Source of the DNA: CAXXOK01 sp964640955
GTDB taxonomy: Bacteria; Bacillota; Clostridia; Christensenellales; Aristaeellaceae
Assembly: GCA_964640955.1 (NCBI GenBank)
Contig: CAZXJI010000007.1
Span: 1 to 64,000 of the forward strand
Direction: 5' to 3'
Length of the DNA: 64,000 bases
A program made the translations under genes and the position numbers. Positions 25,272 through 32,892 of this stretch are shown here, one piece after another. Below the pieces are notes generated by a model. It was not told where the DNA came from, did no database searches, and saw nothing but the letters and a program-made list of their open reading frames with translations. The stretch's first letter is position 1. Every line of letters begins with the position of its first letter.

Positions 25272-25970
25272 ATGATTTTCTCGTCTCTTCTGGCGTCCAC
25301 GAGCGTTTCCAGCCTCGTATCGGCGACGGGGCTGGCGGCCGAGTTCAAGTCCATCGTGCCAAGCGACCTGTTTCTTGCGCTGGGCCTGGGTTTTGTCGTG
25401 GGCGCGATTATCGCGATCGTCTATAAAAAGACGTACCGCGGCGTTTTGTACAGCCCGTCGTTCGCCATTACGCTGATCATGCTCACCCTGATCACCACGC
25501 CCGTGGTCATGTGCATCAAAAGCGATATCGCGCTTTCCATGGGCATGGTCGGCGCCCTGTCCATCGTGCGTTTCCGCACCGCCGTCAAAGACCCGATGGA
25601 TACGGCGTACATGTTCTGGGCGCTGACGATGGGCATCCTGCTGGGCGCGGGGCTGCACCTGGTCGCGATCATCGTGGCGCTGTGCATCGCGGTGCTGATG
25701 TTCGTGCTGACGTTCGTCCAGTTCTCCAACCCCAATTCCTACCTGCTGGTGATCCATTACGACGAGTACTGCGAGCAGGCCATCAACGCGGAGCTTCGCC
25801 GCTCGGTGAAGGGCTACAAGCTTCGCAGCAAGTCGCTCACGCGGGCCGGCGCGGAAATGACCTACGAGGTGCGCCTGAACGAGCGCCACGAGATCGTCAC
25901 CCGGATGCTGGACATCGAAGGCGTGCACGACGCGACGCTGGTGGCCTGCCAGAGCGAAGTGGGCGCGTAA
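25272..25970 (+). CDS. DUF4956 membrane protein
   Basis: A 232-residue protein with four hydrophobic helices in its first 150 residues (about 26-45, 57-77, 80-100 region and 118-145) and a soluble C-terminal domain. The family hallmark MGMVGALSIVRFRTAVKDP lies near residues 87-105. DUF4956 proteins have no assigned function but are repeatedly found beside VTC-domain and CotH genes, as here. A near-perfect AAGGAGGA precedes the ATG. The VTC gene begins 33 bases after the stop in the same reading frame. Confidence 0.82.
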   Translation: MIFSSLLASTSVSSLVSATGLAAEFKSIVPSDLFLALGLGFVVGAIIAIVYKKTYRGVLYSPSFAITLIMLTLITTPVVMCIKSDIALSMGMVGALSIVRFRTAVKDPMDTAYMFWALTMGILLGAGLHLVAIIVALCIAVLMFVLTFVQFSNPNSYLLVIHYDEYCEQAINAELRRSVKGYKLRSKSLTRAGAEMTYEVRLNERHEIVTRMLDIEGVHDATLVACQSEVGA

Positions 25971-26003
25971 TGCGTACGGAAAGCCGGAAGGGGGGCGCCG
26001 CGA

Positions 26004-26711
26004 TTGCCGATCGCCGTACCGCTGAGGCATGAGCTGAAATTCTATATTTCGCCGATGGAGTACCGCCTGCTTGCCGGGGCGCTTGACAAGGTGCTCCAGC
26101 GCGACCCCAACGGCGACGCGGAGAACAACGAGTATCACATCCGCTCGCTGTATTTCGATACCCTCCGCAATTCCGCGATGTTGGACAAGATCAGCGGCGT
26201 TCGCGACCGTGACAAGTACCGCATCCGCATTTATAATTTTTCCGACAAGCTGATTCGCATGGAGTGCAAAACGAAGGTCGGCAGTCTCATTTCCAAGCGC
26301 AGCATCGCCATTCCGCGGCTGCTGGCGGAACAGCTGATGGCCGCCGATCCCACGGGGCTGGAACAGACCCGCAGCGGGCTTTTGCAGGACGTTTTCCGCG
26401 AAATGAAGCTTAACCTGCTTCACCCCGTGGTGCTGGTGGATTACGTGCGGGAGGCCTACATGCATCCGGCCGAGGAGGTGCGCGTGACCTTCGACAAGCA
26501 ACTGCGCACGGGGCTCAACTCCATCGAGCTGTTCAACCCTTACGTGCCGACCGTGTCGCCCTTCGACCACGACGAAATGATTCTGGAAGTCAAATACAAC
26601 CGCTCTCTGCCGCCCTTCGTGCGCGACCTGCTTTGCACCTACGTGCACGGCGCCGAAAACAGCGCCATTTCGAAATACTGCTGGTGCCGGCGGTTCGAGG
26701 GGTTCGAGTAG
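26004..26711 (+). CDS. VTC domain protein (polyphosphate polymerase fold)
   Basis: A 235-residue protein that is entirely a VTC/triphosphate-tunnel domain. The charged tunnel residues are visible as RHELKFYIS (7-15), HIRSLYFDT, RDKYRIRIYNF near 70, MECKTKVGSLISKRS near 85, RVTFDKQLRTG near 158 and ILEVKYNRSLP near 190. In yeast Vtc4 this fold makes polyphosphate from ATP; the bacterial product has to be tested. The start is TTG at 26004 with GGGGGGCG upstream; no ATG or GTG exists between it and the in-frame stop of DUF4956. Confidence 0.85.
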   Translation: MPIAVPLRHELKFYISPMEYRLLAGALDKVLQRDPNGDAENNEYHIRSLYFDTLRNSAMLDKISGVRDRDKYRIRIYNFSDKLIRMECKTKVGSLISKRSIAIPRLLAEQLMAADPTGLEQTRSGLLQDVFREMKLNLLHPVVLVDYVREAYMHPAEEVRVTFDKQLRTGLNSIELFNPYVPTVSPFDHDEMILEVKYNRSLPPFVRDLLCTYVHGAENSAISKYCWCRRFEGFE

Positions 26712-26773
26712 GTTTGTTCAATAAGCAGTTTGCGTTCTCCGCCGCCGCGGCGGGGGAGCGCGCGGGAGGAAGA

Positions 26774-27502
26774 ATGAAACGATTTGCCTGTCTGCTGATT
26801 GCCGTTTCCCTGCTGACCGGTTTCGCAACGTCCGCGCTGGCCGATCAGGCGGCCCGGGAGGATTTGATCGACCGCATCATCGCCACGGCGCAGCAGGTGT
26901 ATGAGAAAGCCAACGGCAAGCTGCAGCGCGCGCAGTACGCAAGCGATATTTATGTCTGCAAGAATTACACCGTCTACCTGTTCCGCCAGAACCGGGACGA
27001 TTTTCGCATGGCGGAATACCCCGACGTGCCTCTGGTGATTCCGGATAATTTGCCCAAGGACGAATGCACCGATTACGCCTACGGCGTGGAATGGAAGGAT
27101 ATCGCCGCCGCCGACGGCAACCCCTTCGAGGTGGCCGCATCCTTCCGTTACGACAGCTCCGTAAGCGATGATGAAAACCGCGAATATGCCCGCGAGTTTA
27201 TGATGCAGGTGGAACGCGGCGACTATTTCCAGATGTCCGCGGATTATTACTACGGCGTGGGCGCGCACAGTTTGGTGTTCATCGCCAATTACGACCCTGA
27301 AAACCAGACGGTGCGCTGGACGGACTCCAACATGAAAGGTGAAAAGAAGAACGGCGTGCGCTACGGGCTGGTGCAGTACGACGCCGAAAAGGATATCGAC
27401 TGGTTCGTAGACGCGTTCTGCCACAGCAAGCGCGGCGCGACGCTCTACCGCCTGCGGGAGGATATCGTGTACGCCTCGAGCGCGAACGCGGCGGGGGAAT
27501 GA
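26774..27502 (+). CDS. Secreted cysteine-hydrolase-like protein
   Basis: A 242-residue protein with a clear signal peptide (KRFACLLIAVSLLTGFATSALA, first 23 residues). The mature part has a candidate catalytic cysteine at the head of a helix (DIYVCKNYTVYLFRQ, near 61) and a histidine on a strand (YGVGAHSLVFIANYD, near 165), followed by a W-x-x-S/D-N pattern (RWTDSNM). That order of Cys then His then polar residue fits the CHAP/NlpC-type papain fold, but the similarity is weak and the family is not certain. GGGAGGA precedes the ATG. It is 62 bases after VTC and probably cotranscribed. Confidence 0.6.
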   Translation: MKRFACLLIAVSLLTGFATSALADQAAREDLIDRIIATAQQVYEKANGKLQRAQYASDIYVCKNYTVYLFRQNRDDFRMAEYPDVPLVIPDNLPKDECTDYAYGVEWKDIAAADGNPFEVAASFRYDSSVSDDENREYAREFMMQVERGDYFQMSADYYYGVGAHSLVFIANYDPENQTVRWTDSNMKGEKKNGVRYGLVQYDAEKDIDWFVDAFCHSKRGATLYRLREDIVYASSANAAGE

Positions 27503-27760
27503 GCGTCGGCTGAAAACGCAGATGCGGGCCTGAACGATAGATAGATAACGGGACTGAAAGAAAAAGCGGCATATATGCATCTATACGGTTGCATGAGAGA
27601 GTTATGGTTGATTTCAGCTATTCTAAAACGTTTTCGTGGCGGGGGAATATCCAGGAAACGACCGACATTTGCCTTCGACTGCGTTCGGTTGGATTTGCGC
27701 GCGTGCTTCCAGCCTGCGCATTTTGGCCATGGAATATCAAAGCGGCGGCGTTCAACGCAT
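27503..27760. other. Intergenic region between the VTC operon and the recombinase
   Basis: About 260 bases between the convergent ends of the cysteine-hydrolase and recombinase genes, more AT-rich than its surroundings, with a short GATA repeat near 27535-27548. No strong terminator, RNA gene or clear attachment site was recognised. An open frame from 27589 continues into the recombinase tail on the other strand and lacks support. Confidence 0.5.
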
Positions 27761-28957
27761 TCAGGGCTCTGACGGCGTGCTTTCCGCGTTTAAAGCTCCT
27801 GGTTTTTCATCACTACCGTTATGATCATTCGGCAGCCCCGCGGCAGCTTCCGGAGCCTCCGCGGACGAAGCTTCCGGCGGCGGCTCCGCGGCGGGCAGGT
27901 GCGTGTTGGCGGCGGCCTGCCGCATGCGCTGATCGCTCATGCTGGCATAATGCTTACGCGTGGTGTTAACGTCCGAGTGTCCCAGCGCTTCGGCCACCAG
28001 GTAGATGTCCTCGGTCGCCTGATAGAGGTTGGTGGCGTAGGTGCTGCGCAGTTTGTGCGGACTCATCCGCTTCTTGAGCGGCACGACGAGCAGGGCGTAT
28101 TTTTTGACCATCTGCTCCACGGCCCGTTGTGTGATGCGGCGCTTCTGCAACGATAAAAACAGCGCGTGCTCGTGACCGGCCGCGGCTTCGGCGGTTTCGC
28201 GCTCGACCAGATACGCTTTCAGCGCGTCGGCGACCTCTCCGGGGAAATACAATATGGACTGGTTGCCGCCCTTGCGCGTCACCAGCAGGGCGTTCGCGCG
28301 AAAGTCGACGTCCTCCAGATCGATGCCGACGCATTCGCTCACGCGGATGCCGGTGCCCAAAAACAGCATGACGATCGCAAAATCCCGCGCGCGCGTCAGC
28401 CTATGAAAGGCGGCTTGCCGGGGCGTAAGGCTGTCGCCGGTCTGCACGGCGGTCAGCAGCTTCTGCATTTCGTCCTTCTCCAAAAGCAGGATCGGCTTTT
28501 CGTGCTTCTTGGGCAGGGGCACCAGCGACGCGATGTTGGCCGGGATGCGCTGGGTGCGGAAAAGATAATTAAAATAGGAGCGCAGCGAGGAGAGCTTGCG
28601 CATGACGCCGTAGGTGTGGTTTTTGAGCAGCCGCTGGTCCGATTCGTCCTCGCCGGCCTGCTTGTAATACAGCGACAGGTAGTCGGCGTACATTTCGATG
28701 TCGCGCGGCGAAAGCTTCGCGATATCCGCGTCGGTCAATTCTGAGGCGTTTTCGGCGGCAAAGCAGGTCAATTCCTTCATGGCGAAGTCGAAAAACGTCC
28801 CTAAATCGATCGTGTACGCCAACCGGGTCAGCGTGCTGGTGGTGGAAAGCAGGCTGCGGATAAAGTCGGCACAGGAGCGCGGCAGGGCGCGAAGCATTTT
28901 GCGGATGCTCTCCAGACGCTGTTGGTCGAGCCGCTCACGGTAGGTCGGTTCCGGCAT
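27761..28957 (-). CDS. Tyrosine recombinase (XerC/D-like)
   Basis: A 398-residue integrase-family recombinase. The N-terminal core-binding (SAM-like) domain spans about 35-150. The catalytic domain has the first Arg in GTGIRVSE near 228, a Lys in TRKGG near 250, HKLR near 310 (H-x-x-R), the second His in LGHSD near 336 and the Tyr in KHYASMS near 348. All six residues are present. After the tyrosine domain there is a 50-residue Ala/Pro/Glu-rich tail, absent from XerC and XerD. It lies next to lexA, a pairing seen in clostridia; no phage or transposon genes surround it, so it is probably a chromosomal enzyme. Confidence 0.85.
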   Translation of the reverse strand: MPEPTYRERLDQQRLESIRKMLRALPRSCADFIRSLLSTTSTLTRLAYTIDLGTFFDFAMKELTCFAAENASELTDADIAKLSPRDIEMYADYLSLYYKQAGEDESDQRLLKNHTYGVMRKLSSLRSYFNYLFRTQRIPANIASLVPLPKKHEKPILLLEKDEMQKLLTAVQTGDSLTPRQAAFHRLTRARDFAIVMLFLGTGIRVSECVGIDLEDVDFRANALLVTRKGGNQSILYFPGEVADALKAYLVERETAEAAAGHEHALFLSLQKRRITQRAVEQMVKKYALLVVPLKKRMSPHKLRSTYATNLYQATEDIYLVAEALGHSDVNTTRKHYASMSDQRMRQAAANTHLPAAEPPPEASSAEAPEAAAGLPNDHNGSDEKPGALNAESTPSEP

Positions 28958-29540
28958 GGAAATGGCGCTCCTTTCGGGAGGAAGGTCGGAAGCTCTGCTG
29001 AAAAGCTTCGAAGGAAAGAAGACGGCGAAAGCGGAAAGTCCTGGAGAAGTTCAGATGATCTGGACGGAAATGCGAAGAACCAGGGTAATGAGAAATACCG
29101 GGCCAATAATCAGACTTGCATGACAGTCATGACGTGCACATCATCGATAGCGGTGATAAGCGAAGTGAATATACGAAAGTGATAAGCGCAGTGAGTATAC
29201 GAAGGCGAAATACCATTGTGGCTTTCCCGCGCCTATTGGGGCTATAACATGCCTATTTATTCGTTAAAGTATTCTTTAGCGAATAGTTCATTTGTATTCT
29301 ACACTGTTTCCCCCGTTTGTCAAGCCCTTTCCCCGGGTGCCGTTCTTTCTTTCACAGCCCGCATGGTTCGTGCCGCATGGGCTCCTTCGCGTCTCCCGAA
29401 GGTTATTCGCCTCATCCTTCGCAGTGCCTTTCAATCAGGTGCGAACCTTTCTTCCCGTCCCCTCCCCCGCCGTAGCCGGGCGTCGAAGGTTCGCTTGCCC
29501 CTTCGGCCCGCCGAATCCCTTCTTCCGTCCCGTTTTTCCC
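28958..29540. other. Long intergenic region between recombinase and lexA
   Basis: About 650 bases lie between the divergent recombinase and lexA genes. Besides the tandem repeats and the lexA promoter it contains an inverted repeat GCGAACCTT and AAGGTTCGC near 29441-29494 and several partial copies of CGAAGGTT around 29395-29495. No protein-coding gene is supported. The 29300-29540 part is pyrimidine-rich on the plus strand. Confidence 0.5.
29153..29204 (+). repeat. Two tandem 26-bp repeats
   Basis: Two adjacent 26-base units (29153-29178 and 29179-29204) start GTGATAAGCG and end TATACGAA; they differ at only three positions. They lie in AT-richer DNA upstream of the recombinase gene and could be regulator or recombinase binding sites. 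Confidence 0.6.
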
Positions 29541-29569
29541 TTGCAAACGCGTGATGGTTGTGTTATGCT
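29541..29569 (+). promoter_or_regulatory. Promoter for lexA
   Basis: TTGCAA (29541-29546) and TATGCT (29564-29569) with a 17-base spacer. Confidence 0.65.
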
Positions 29570-29581
29570 TAGCGTATTAAA

Positions 29582-29595
29582 GGAACACATGTTTG
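29582..29595. promoter_or_regulatory. LexA (SOS) box in the lexA leader
   Basis: GGAACACATGTTTG fits the Gram-positive LexA consensus CGAAC-RNRY-GTTYG at all but the first position. It lies just downstream of the lexA transcription start, so lexA should repress itself. Confidence 0.75.
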
Positions 29596-29611
29596 CAAAG
29601 GATGTGAGCGC

Positions 29612-30229
29612 ATGAGCAACCCGAGGGGCGACAGCCAGGCCCGAATCCTTGAATACATTGAAAAAACGACGCGCCTAAAGGGTTATCCGCCGTCCGTGCG
29701 CGAAATATGCGACGCCACGGGGCTTAAATCCACCTCCACCGTTCACGGCCATCTGATCCGGTTAGAAAAAAAAGGCCTGATCTCGCGCGATTCCATGAAG
29801 CCGCGGGCCATCAGCCTCCCCTATGACCGCAACGCTTCCCGCGAAGAACGCTCCGACATGGTCTCCATCCCGATCGTCGGGTGCGTAACGGCCGGCGCGC
29901 CGATCCTGGCGACGGAGAACATCGAGGAATACGTGAGCCTTCCGCAGGCGATGCTGGGTGAGGGCGAGCATTACATCCTCAACGTCCGCGGTGAAAGCAT
30001 GATCGAAGCGGGCATCATGGACGGGGATTTCGTCGTGGTGCGCAAGCAGCCCCACGCGCTCAACGGCGACATCGTCGTGGCGATGATCGAGGACGAGGCG
30101 ACCGTCAAGCGCTTCTACCGCGAAAACGGCGTTTTCCGCCTCCAGCCCGAGAACTCGACCATGAAGCCCATTATCGTGCCGGAAGTGACGATCCTTGGCA
30201 AAGTGGTATCCCTCTATCGCGTTTACTGA
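29612..30229 (+). CDS. lexA: SOS repressor LexA
   Basis: A 205-residue LexA. The N-terminal winged helix shows YPPSVREICDATGLKSTSTVHGHL (residues about 24-47, shown by its main part). The self-cleavage site is the Ala-Gly of VTAGAP near 91. The S24-type protease dyad is Ser in RGESMIEAG near 127 and Lys in ATVKRFY near 165. RecA-activated self-cleavage induces the SOS response. AAAGGATG precedes the ATG. The gene is followed closely by mgtC-like, psuK and psuG. Confidence 0.95.
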   Translation: MSNPRGDSQARILEYIEKTTRLKGYPPSVREICDATGLKSTSTVHGHLIRLEKKGLISRDSMKPRAISLPYDRNASREERSDMVSIPIVGCVTAGAPILATENIEEYVSLPQAMLGEGEHYILNVRGESMIEAGIMDGDFVVVRKQPHALNGDIVVAMIEDEATVKRFYRENGVFRLQPENSTMKPIIVPEVTILGKVVSLYRVY

Positions 30230-30265
30230 GCCGTATTCCATTTCCCACGAAAGGAGGCTTTCGCC

Positions 30266-30955
30266 ATGAAATGGTGGGAGGTCGGAGCGCGGCTGCTGCT
30301 GGCGATCGTCATTGGTTGCGTCATCGGTATCGAACGCGAAAAGAAGAACCGCCCCGCGGGCATGCGCACGCACGTGCTGGTCTGCGTAGGCGCCTCCATT
30401 ATCGCGATCATCGAAAGCATGATGGTCGCGGATATCCTTAAAACCAATCTGAACACCGCCGGTTCCACGGGCGTGGCCATCAGCTTCGGGCGCATGAGCG
30501 CGCAGGTCATCAGCGGCATCGGCTTTTTGGGCGCGGGCACCATCTTCATCAGCCAAAAGAAAATAGCCGGGCTCACCACCGCCGCTTCCCTCTGGAACGC
30601 GGCCTGTTTGGGGCTGGCCGCCGGCATGGGCTACTACGCGATCGCCGCCGTGGGCTGCGCGATCGTCATCGTGACGCTTTCGCTTTTGCAGAAGCTGGTT
30701 CGCGTGAACGTGGCCAAGCACGTGGAGGTCAATTTCGTCCACCGGGTGGAGACGCTGGCGTTTATCAACGACTATTTTCAGAGCATCGACGCGCACGTGC
30801 TGGACGTGGACTTTTATGTCGAAAACAAGGGAAAAGAAAACCTCTATACCAACATCTATACGCTGGATCTGCGCGGAGAGGCCTCCTACACCGATATCGT
30901 GAACAAGCTTTCGGAATACGCCAACATTCGCGGCATCCGTACGCGTAACGTGTAA
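30266..30955 (+). CDS. MgtC/SapB-family membrane protein
   Basis: A 229-residue protein with the MgtC N-terminal membrane domain: VIGCVIGIEREKKNRPAGMRTH near residues 16-37 (the diagnostic G-x-E-R-E and R-T-H), then helices containing SGIGFLGAGTI and GLTTAASLW. The C-terminal soluble part, about 85 residues, looks ACT-like. MgtC relatives bear on magnesium homeostasis and acid growth; the exact activity is unsettled. AAAGGAGGC precedes the ATG. It follows lexA by 36 bases and precedes psuK by 13. Confidence 0.85.
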   Translation: MKWWEVGARLLLAIVIGCVIGIEREKKNRPAGMRTHVLVCVGASIIAIIESMMVADILKTNLNTAGSTGVAISFGRMSAQVISGIGFLGAGTIFISQKKIAGLTTAASLWNAACLGLAAGMGYYAIAAVGCAIVIVTLSLLQKLVRVNVAKHVEVNFVHRVETLAFINDYFQSIDAHVLDVDFYVENKGKENLYTNIYTLDLRGEASYTDIVNKLSEYANIRGIRTRNV

Positions 30956-30968
30956 GGGAGGCGCGCGG

Positions 30969-31910
30969 ATGGTTAAACGGCGTCTGGTCGTCGTCGGCGG
31001 GAGCAACGTGGACATCAGCGCCACATCCCTGGTTCCGCTGGTGGCCGGGGACTCCAACCCCGGACGCGTACACACGGGGTTGGGCGGCGTGGGCCGCAAT
31101 ATCGCCGAGAATCTGACCCGGCTTGGGCACGACGTAAGCCTGATCGCGGCCTTCGGCGAGGACGGCTTTGCCGAGCTCGCGCTTTCGCAGGCAAAGCGAA
31201 TCGGCCTTGACTGCTCCCATGCGTTCAGGGTGCCGGGCGGGGCGAGCTGCGTTTACATCTGCGTGAACGGCCCGGACGGGGACATGGCCGTTGCCGTAAA
31301 CGACATGGCCCTCTGCGAACGCATCACGCCCGCGTTTCTCGCCACGCGGATGGACGTCGTAGACGTTTCGGACGCCGTGGTGGTGGATGCCAACCTGAGC
31401 GGAGAGGCCATCCGCTTCCTTGCGGAGCGGTGCGATCGGCCTTTGTTCGCGGACGCGGTATCCACCAAGAAGCTGGAACGCTTGCGCCCGGTGCTGCCAC
31501 GCCTGTTCGGGCTCAAGGCGAACCGGATCGAGACGGAGGCGCTTACGGGGATCGCCGTTTCCGGCGAGGCGGATTTGCTTGCCGCCGCGCGGAAGCTGCA
31601 CGGCATAGGCGTGCGGTACGTGCTGGTCACGCTGGGGGCACAGGGCGCTTTCGCCTCGGACGGAACGAGCCACGCGCTGATGCGGCCCTTTCCCCCGCCC
31701 ATCCGCAATGCCACCGGCTGCGGCGACGCCTTCACGGCGGCAGCGATCGCCGCGATTCTGGATAATCGGCCCGTGCGCGACGTGCTTACGCTCGGGCTGG
31801 CCGCCGCGAACATCTGCGGGCAAAGCGAGGAAGCGGTTTCCGCCCGGCTGACGTCCGCAACGCTCGGCGATTTTCTGAAACATGCAGCATACGAGGAGGA
31901 ACAGTCATGA
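30969..31910 (+). CDS. psuK: Pseudouridine kinase (PfkB family)
   Basis: A 313-residue ribokinase-fold kinase. The N-terminal VVVGGSNVDI and GLGGVGRNIAENLTRLG are PfkB signature 1, and the C-terminal ATGCGDAFTAAA near 246-257 has the catalytic Asp. Assignment as PsuK rests on the four-base ATGA overlap with a clear psuG; together they break pseudouridine down to uracil and ribose 5-phosphate. It has no fused HTH, unlike some homologues. Confidence 0.87.
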   Translation: MVKRRLVVVGGSNVDISATSLVPLVAGDSNPGRVHTGLGGVGRNIAENLTRLGHDVSLIAAFGEDGFAELALSQAKRIGLDCSHAFRVPGGASCVYICVNGPDGDMAVAVNDMALCERITPAFLATRMDVVDVSDAVVVDANLSGEAIRFLAERCDRPLFADAVSTKKLERLRPVLPRLFGLKANRIETEALTGIAVSGEADLLAAARKLHGIGVRYVLVTLGAQGAFASDGTSHALMRPFPPPIRNATGCGDAFTAAAIAAILDNRPVRDVLTLGLAAANICGQSEEAVSARLTSATLGDFLKHAAYEEEQS

Positions 31911-32824
31911 ACCCGTACCTTTGGGTATCCGAAGAAGTACAGAAGGCCGTGGCCGGCAACAGGCCGGTCGTAGCGCTGGAATCCACCATCATCTCCCACG
32001 GCATGCCCTACCCGCAGAACGTGGAAACGGCCGTGCGCGTGGAGAAAACCGTGCGTGAAAGCGGCGCGGTGCCCGCGACCGTCGCGATTTTGAAAGGGAA
32101 GCTTTGCGTGGGGATCGACGCGGAGCAGATCGAATACCTGGGCAAGAAGGGCCTCGCCGTACCCAAGGCAAGCCGCCGCGACCTGCCCGTGCTGCTCGCG
32201 CGCGGTTCGGACGGCGCGACCACCGTGACCACCACCATGATCGCCGCGCGCATGGCCGGCGTGCGCGTATTCGCCACCGGCGGCGTGGGCGGCGTGCACC
32301 GCGGCGCGCAGACCACCATGGATATTTCCGCCGATCTGGAGGAGCTTTCGCAGACGGACGTGGCGGTGGTCTGCGCGGGCGCCAAATCCATACTGGATCT
32401 GGGGCTGACGCTGGAATACCTGGAGACCAAGGGCGTCCCCGTCATCGGCTATCAGACGGATGAACTGCCCGCCTTCTATTGCCGCAAAAGCGGTTTCCCC
32501 GTGGATTACCGGCTCAACACGCCCGCCGAGGTCGCCAAGGCCATTCACAGTAAGCAGGTCGCGGGGCTTAAAGGCGGTATGCTGATCACGAACCCCATCC
32601 CCGAAGCGTACGCCATGCCCGAGGATGAGATGAACGCCGTCATCGACCGCGCCGTGCGCATGGCGGACGCGAAGGGCGTGAAGGGCAAGAATATTACGCC
32701 TTTCCTGCTGGACGCCATCAAGACGCTCACCGAAGGCAAGTCGCTGGCCGCCAATATTCAGCTCGTACTGAACAACGCGCGGCTGGGTGCGCAGATCGCC
32801 GCGGAGCTCTGCAAGCTGGGCTGA
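31907..32824 (+). CDS. psuG: Pseudouridine-5'-phosphate glycosidase
   Basis: A 305-residue PsuG. Family blocks are ALESTIISHGMPYPQNVETA near residues 23-42, GATTVTTTMIAARMAGVRVFATGG-VGGVHRGA near 100-133 and TDVAVVCAGAKSILDLGLTLEYLET (middle, shown by ends). The enzyme cleaves the C-C bond of pseudouridine 5'-phosphate. It sits last in the lexA-mgtC-psuK-psuG run and is followed by a strong hairpin. Confidence 0.95.
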   Translation: MNPYLWVSEEVQKAVAGNRPVVALESTIISHGMPYPQNVETAVRVEKTVRESGAVPATVAILKGKLCVGIDAEQIEYLGKKGLAVPKASRRDLPVLLARGSDGATTVTTTMIAARMAGVRVFATGGVGGVHRGAQTTMDISADLEELSQTDVAVVCAGAKSILDLGLTLEYLETKGVPVIGYQTDELPAFYCRKSGFPVDYRLNTPAEVAKAIHSKQVAGLKGGMLITNPIPEAYAMPEDEMNAVIDRAVRMADAKGVKGKNITPFLLDAIKTLTEGKSLAANIQLVLNNARLGAQIAAELCKLG

Positions 32825-32840
32825 TTGAACCTACCCGAAC

Positions 32841-32876
32841 GCGGCGGGCCCGTCCGAAGCCGGACGGGCCCGCCGC
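32841..32876. terminator. Terminator between psuG and the glycosyltransferases
   Basis: A perfect 16-bp GC-rich stem (32841-32856 with 32861-32876) with a 4-base loop between convergent genes. No T-run follows. Confidence 0.65.
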
Positions 32877-32892
32877 GTCGCTTTGTACCCCG

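Noticed and set aside
27589..27969. A 126-codon plus-strand frame that runs into the recombinase tail
   Set aside because: Its second half is antisense to the recombinase. The first half has no recognisable similarity and only a weak ribosome site.
29582..29595. Other SOS boxes in the window
   Set aside because: Apart from the lexA box, sites such as GCGAACATTGTCGC in the L10 leader deviate too much from the consensus.
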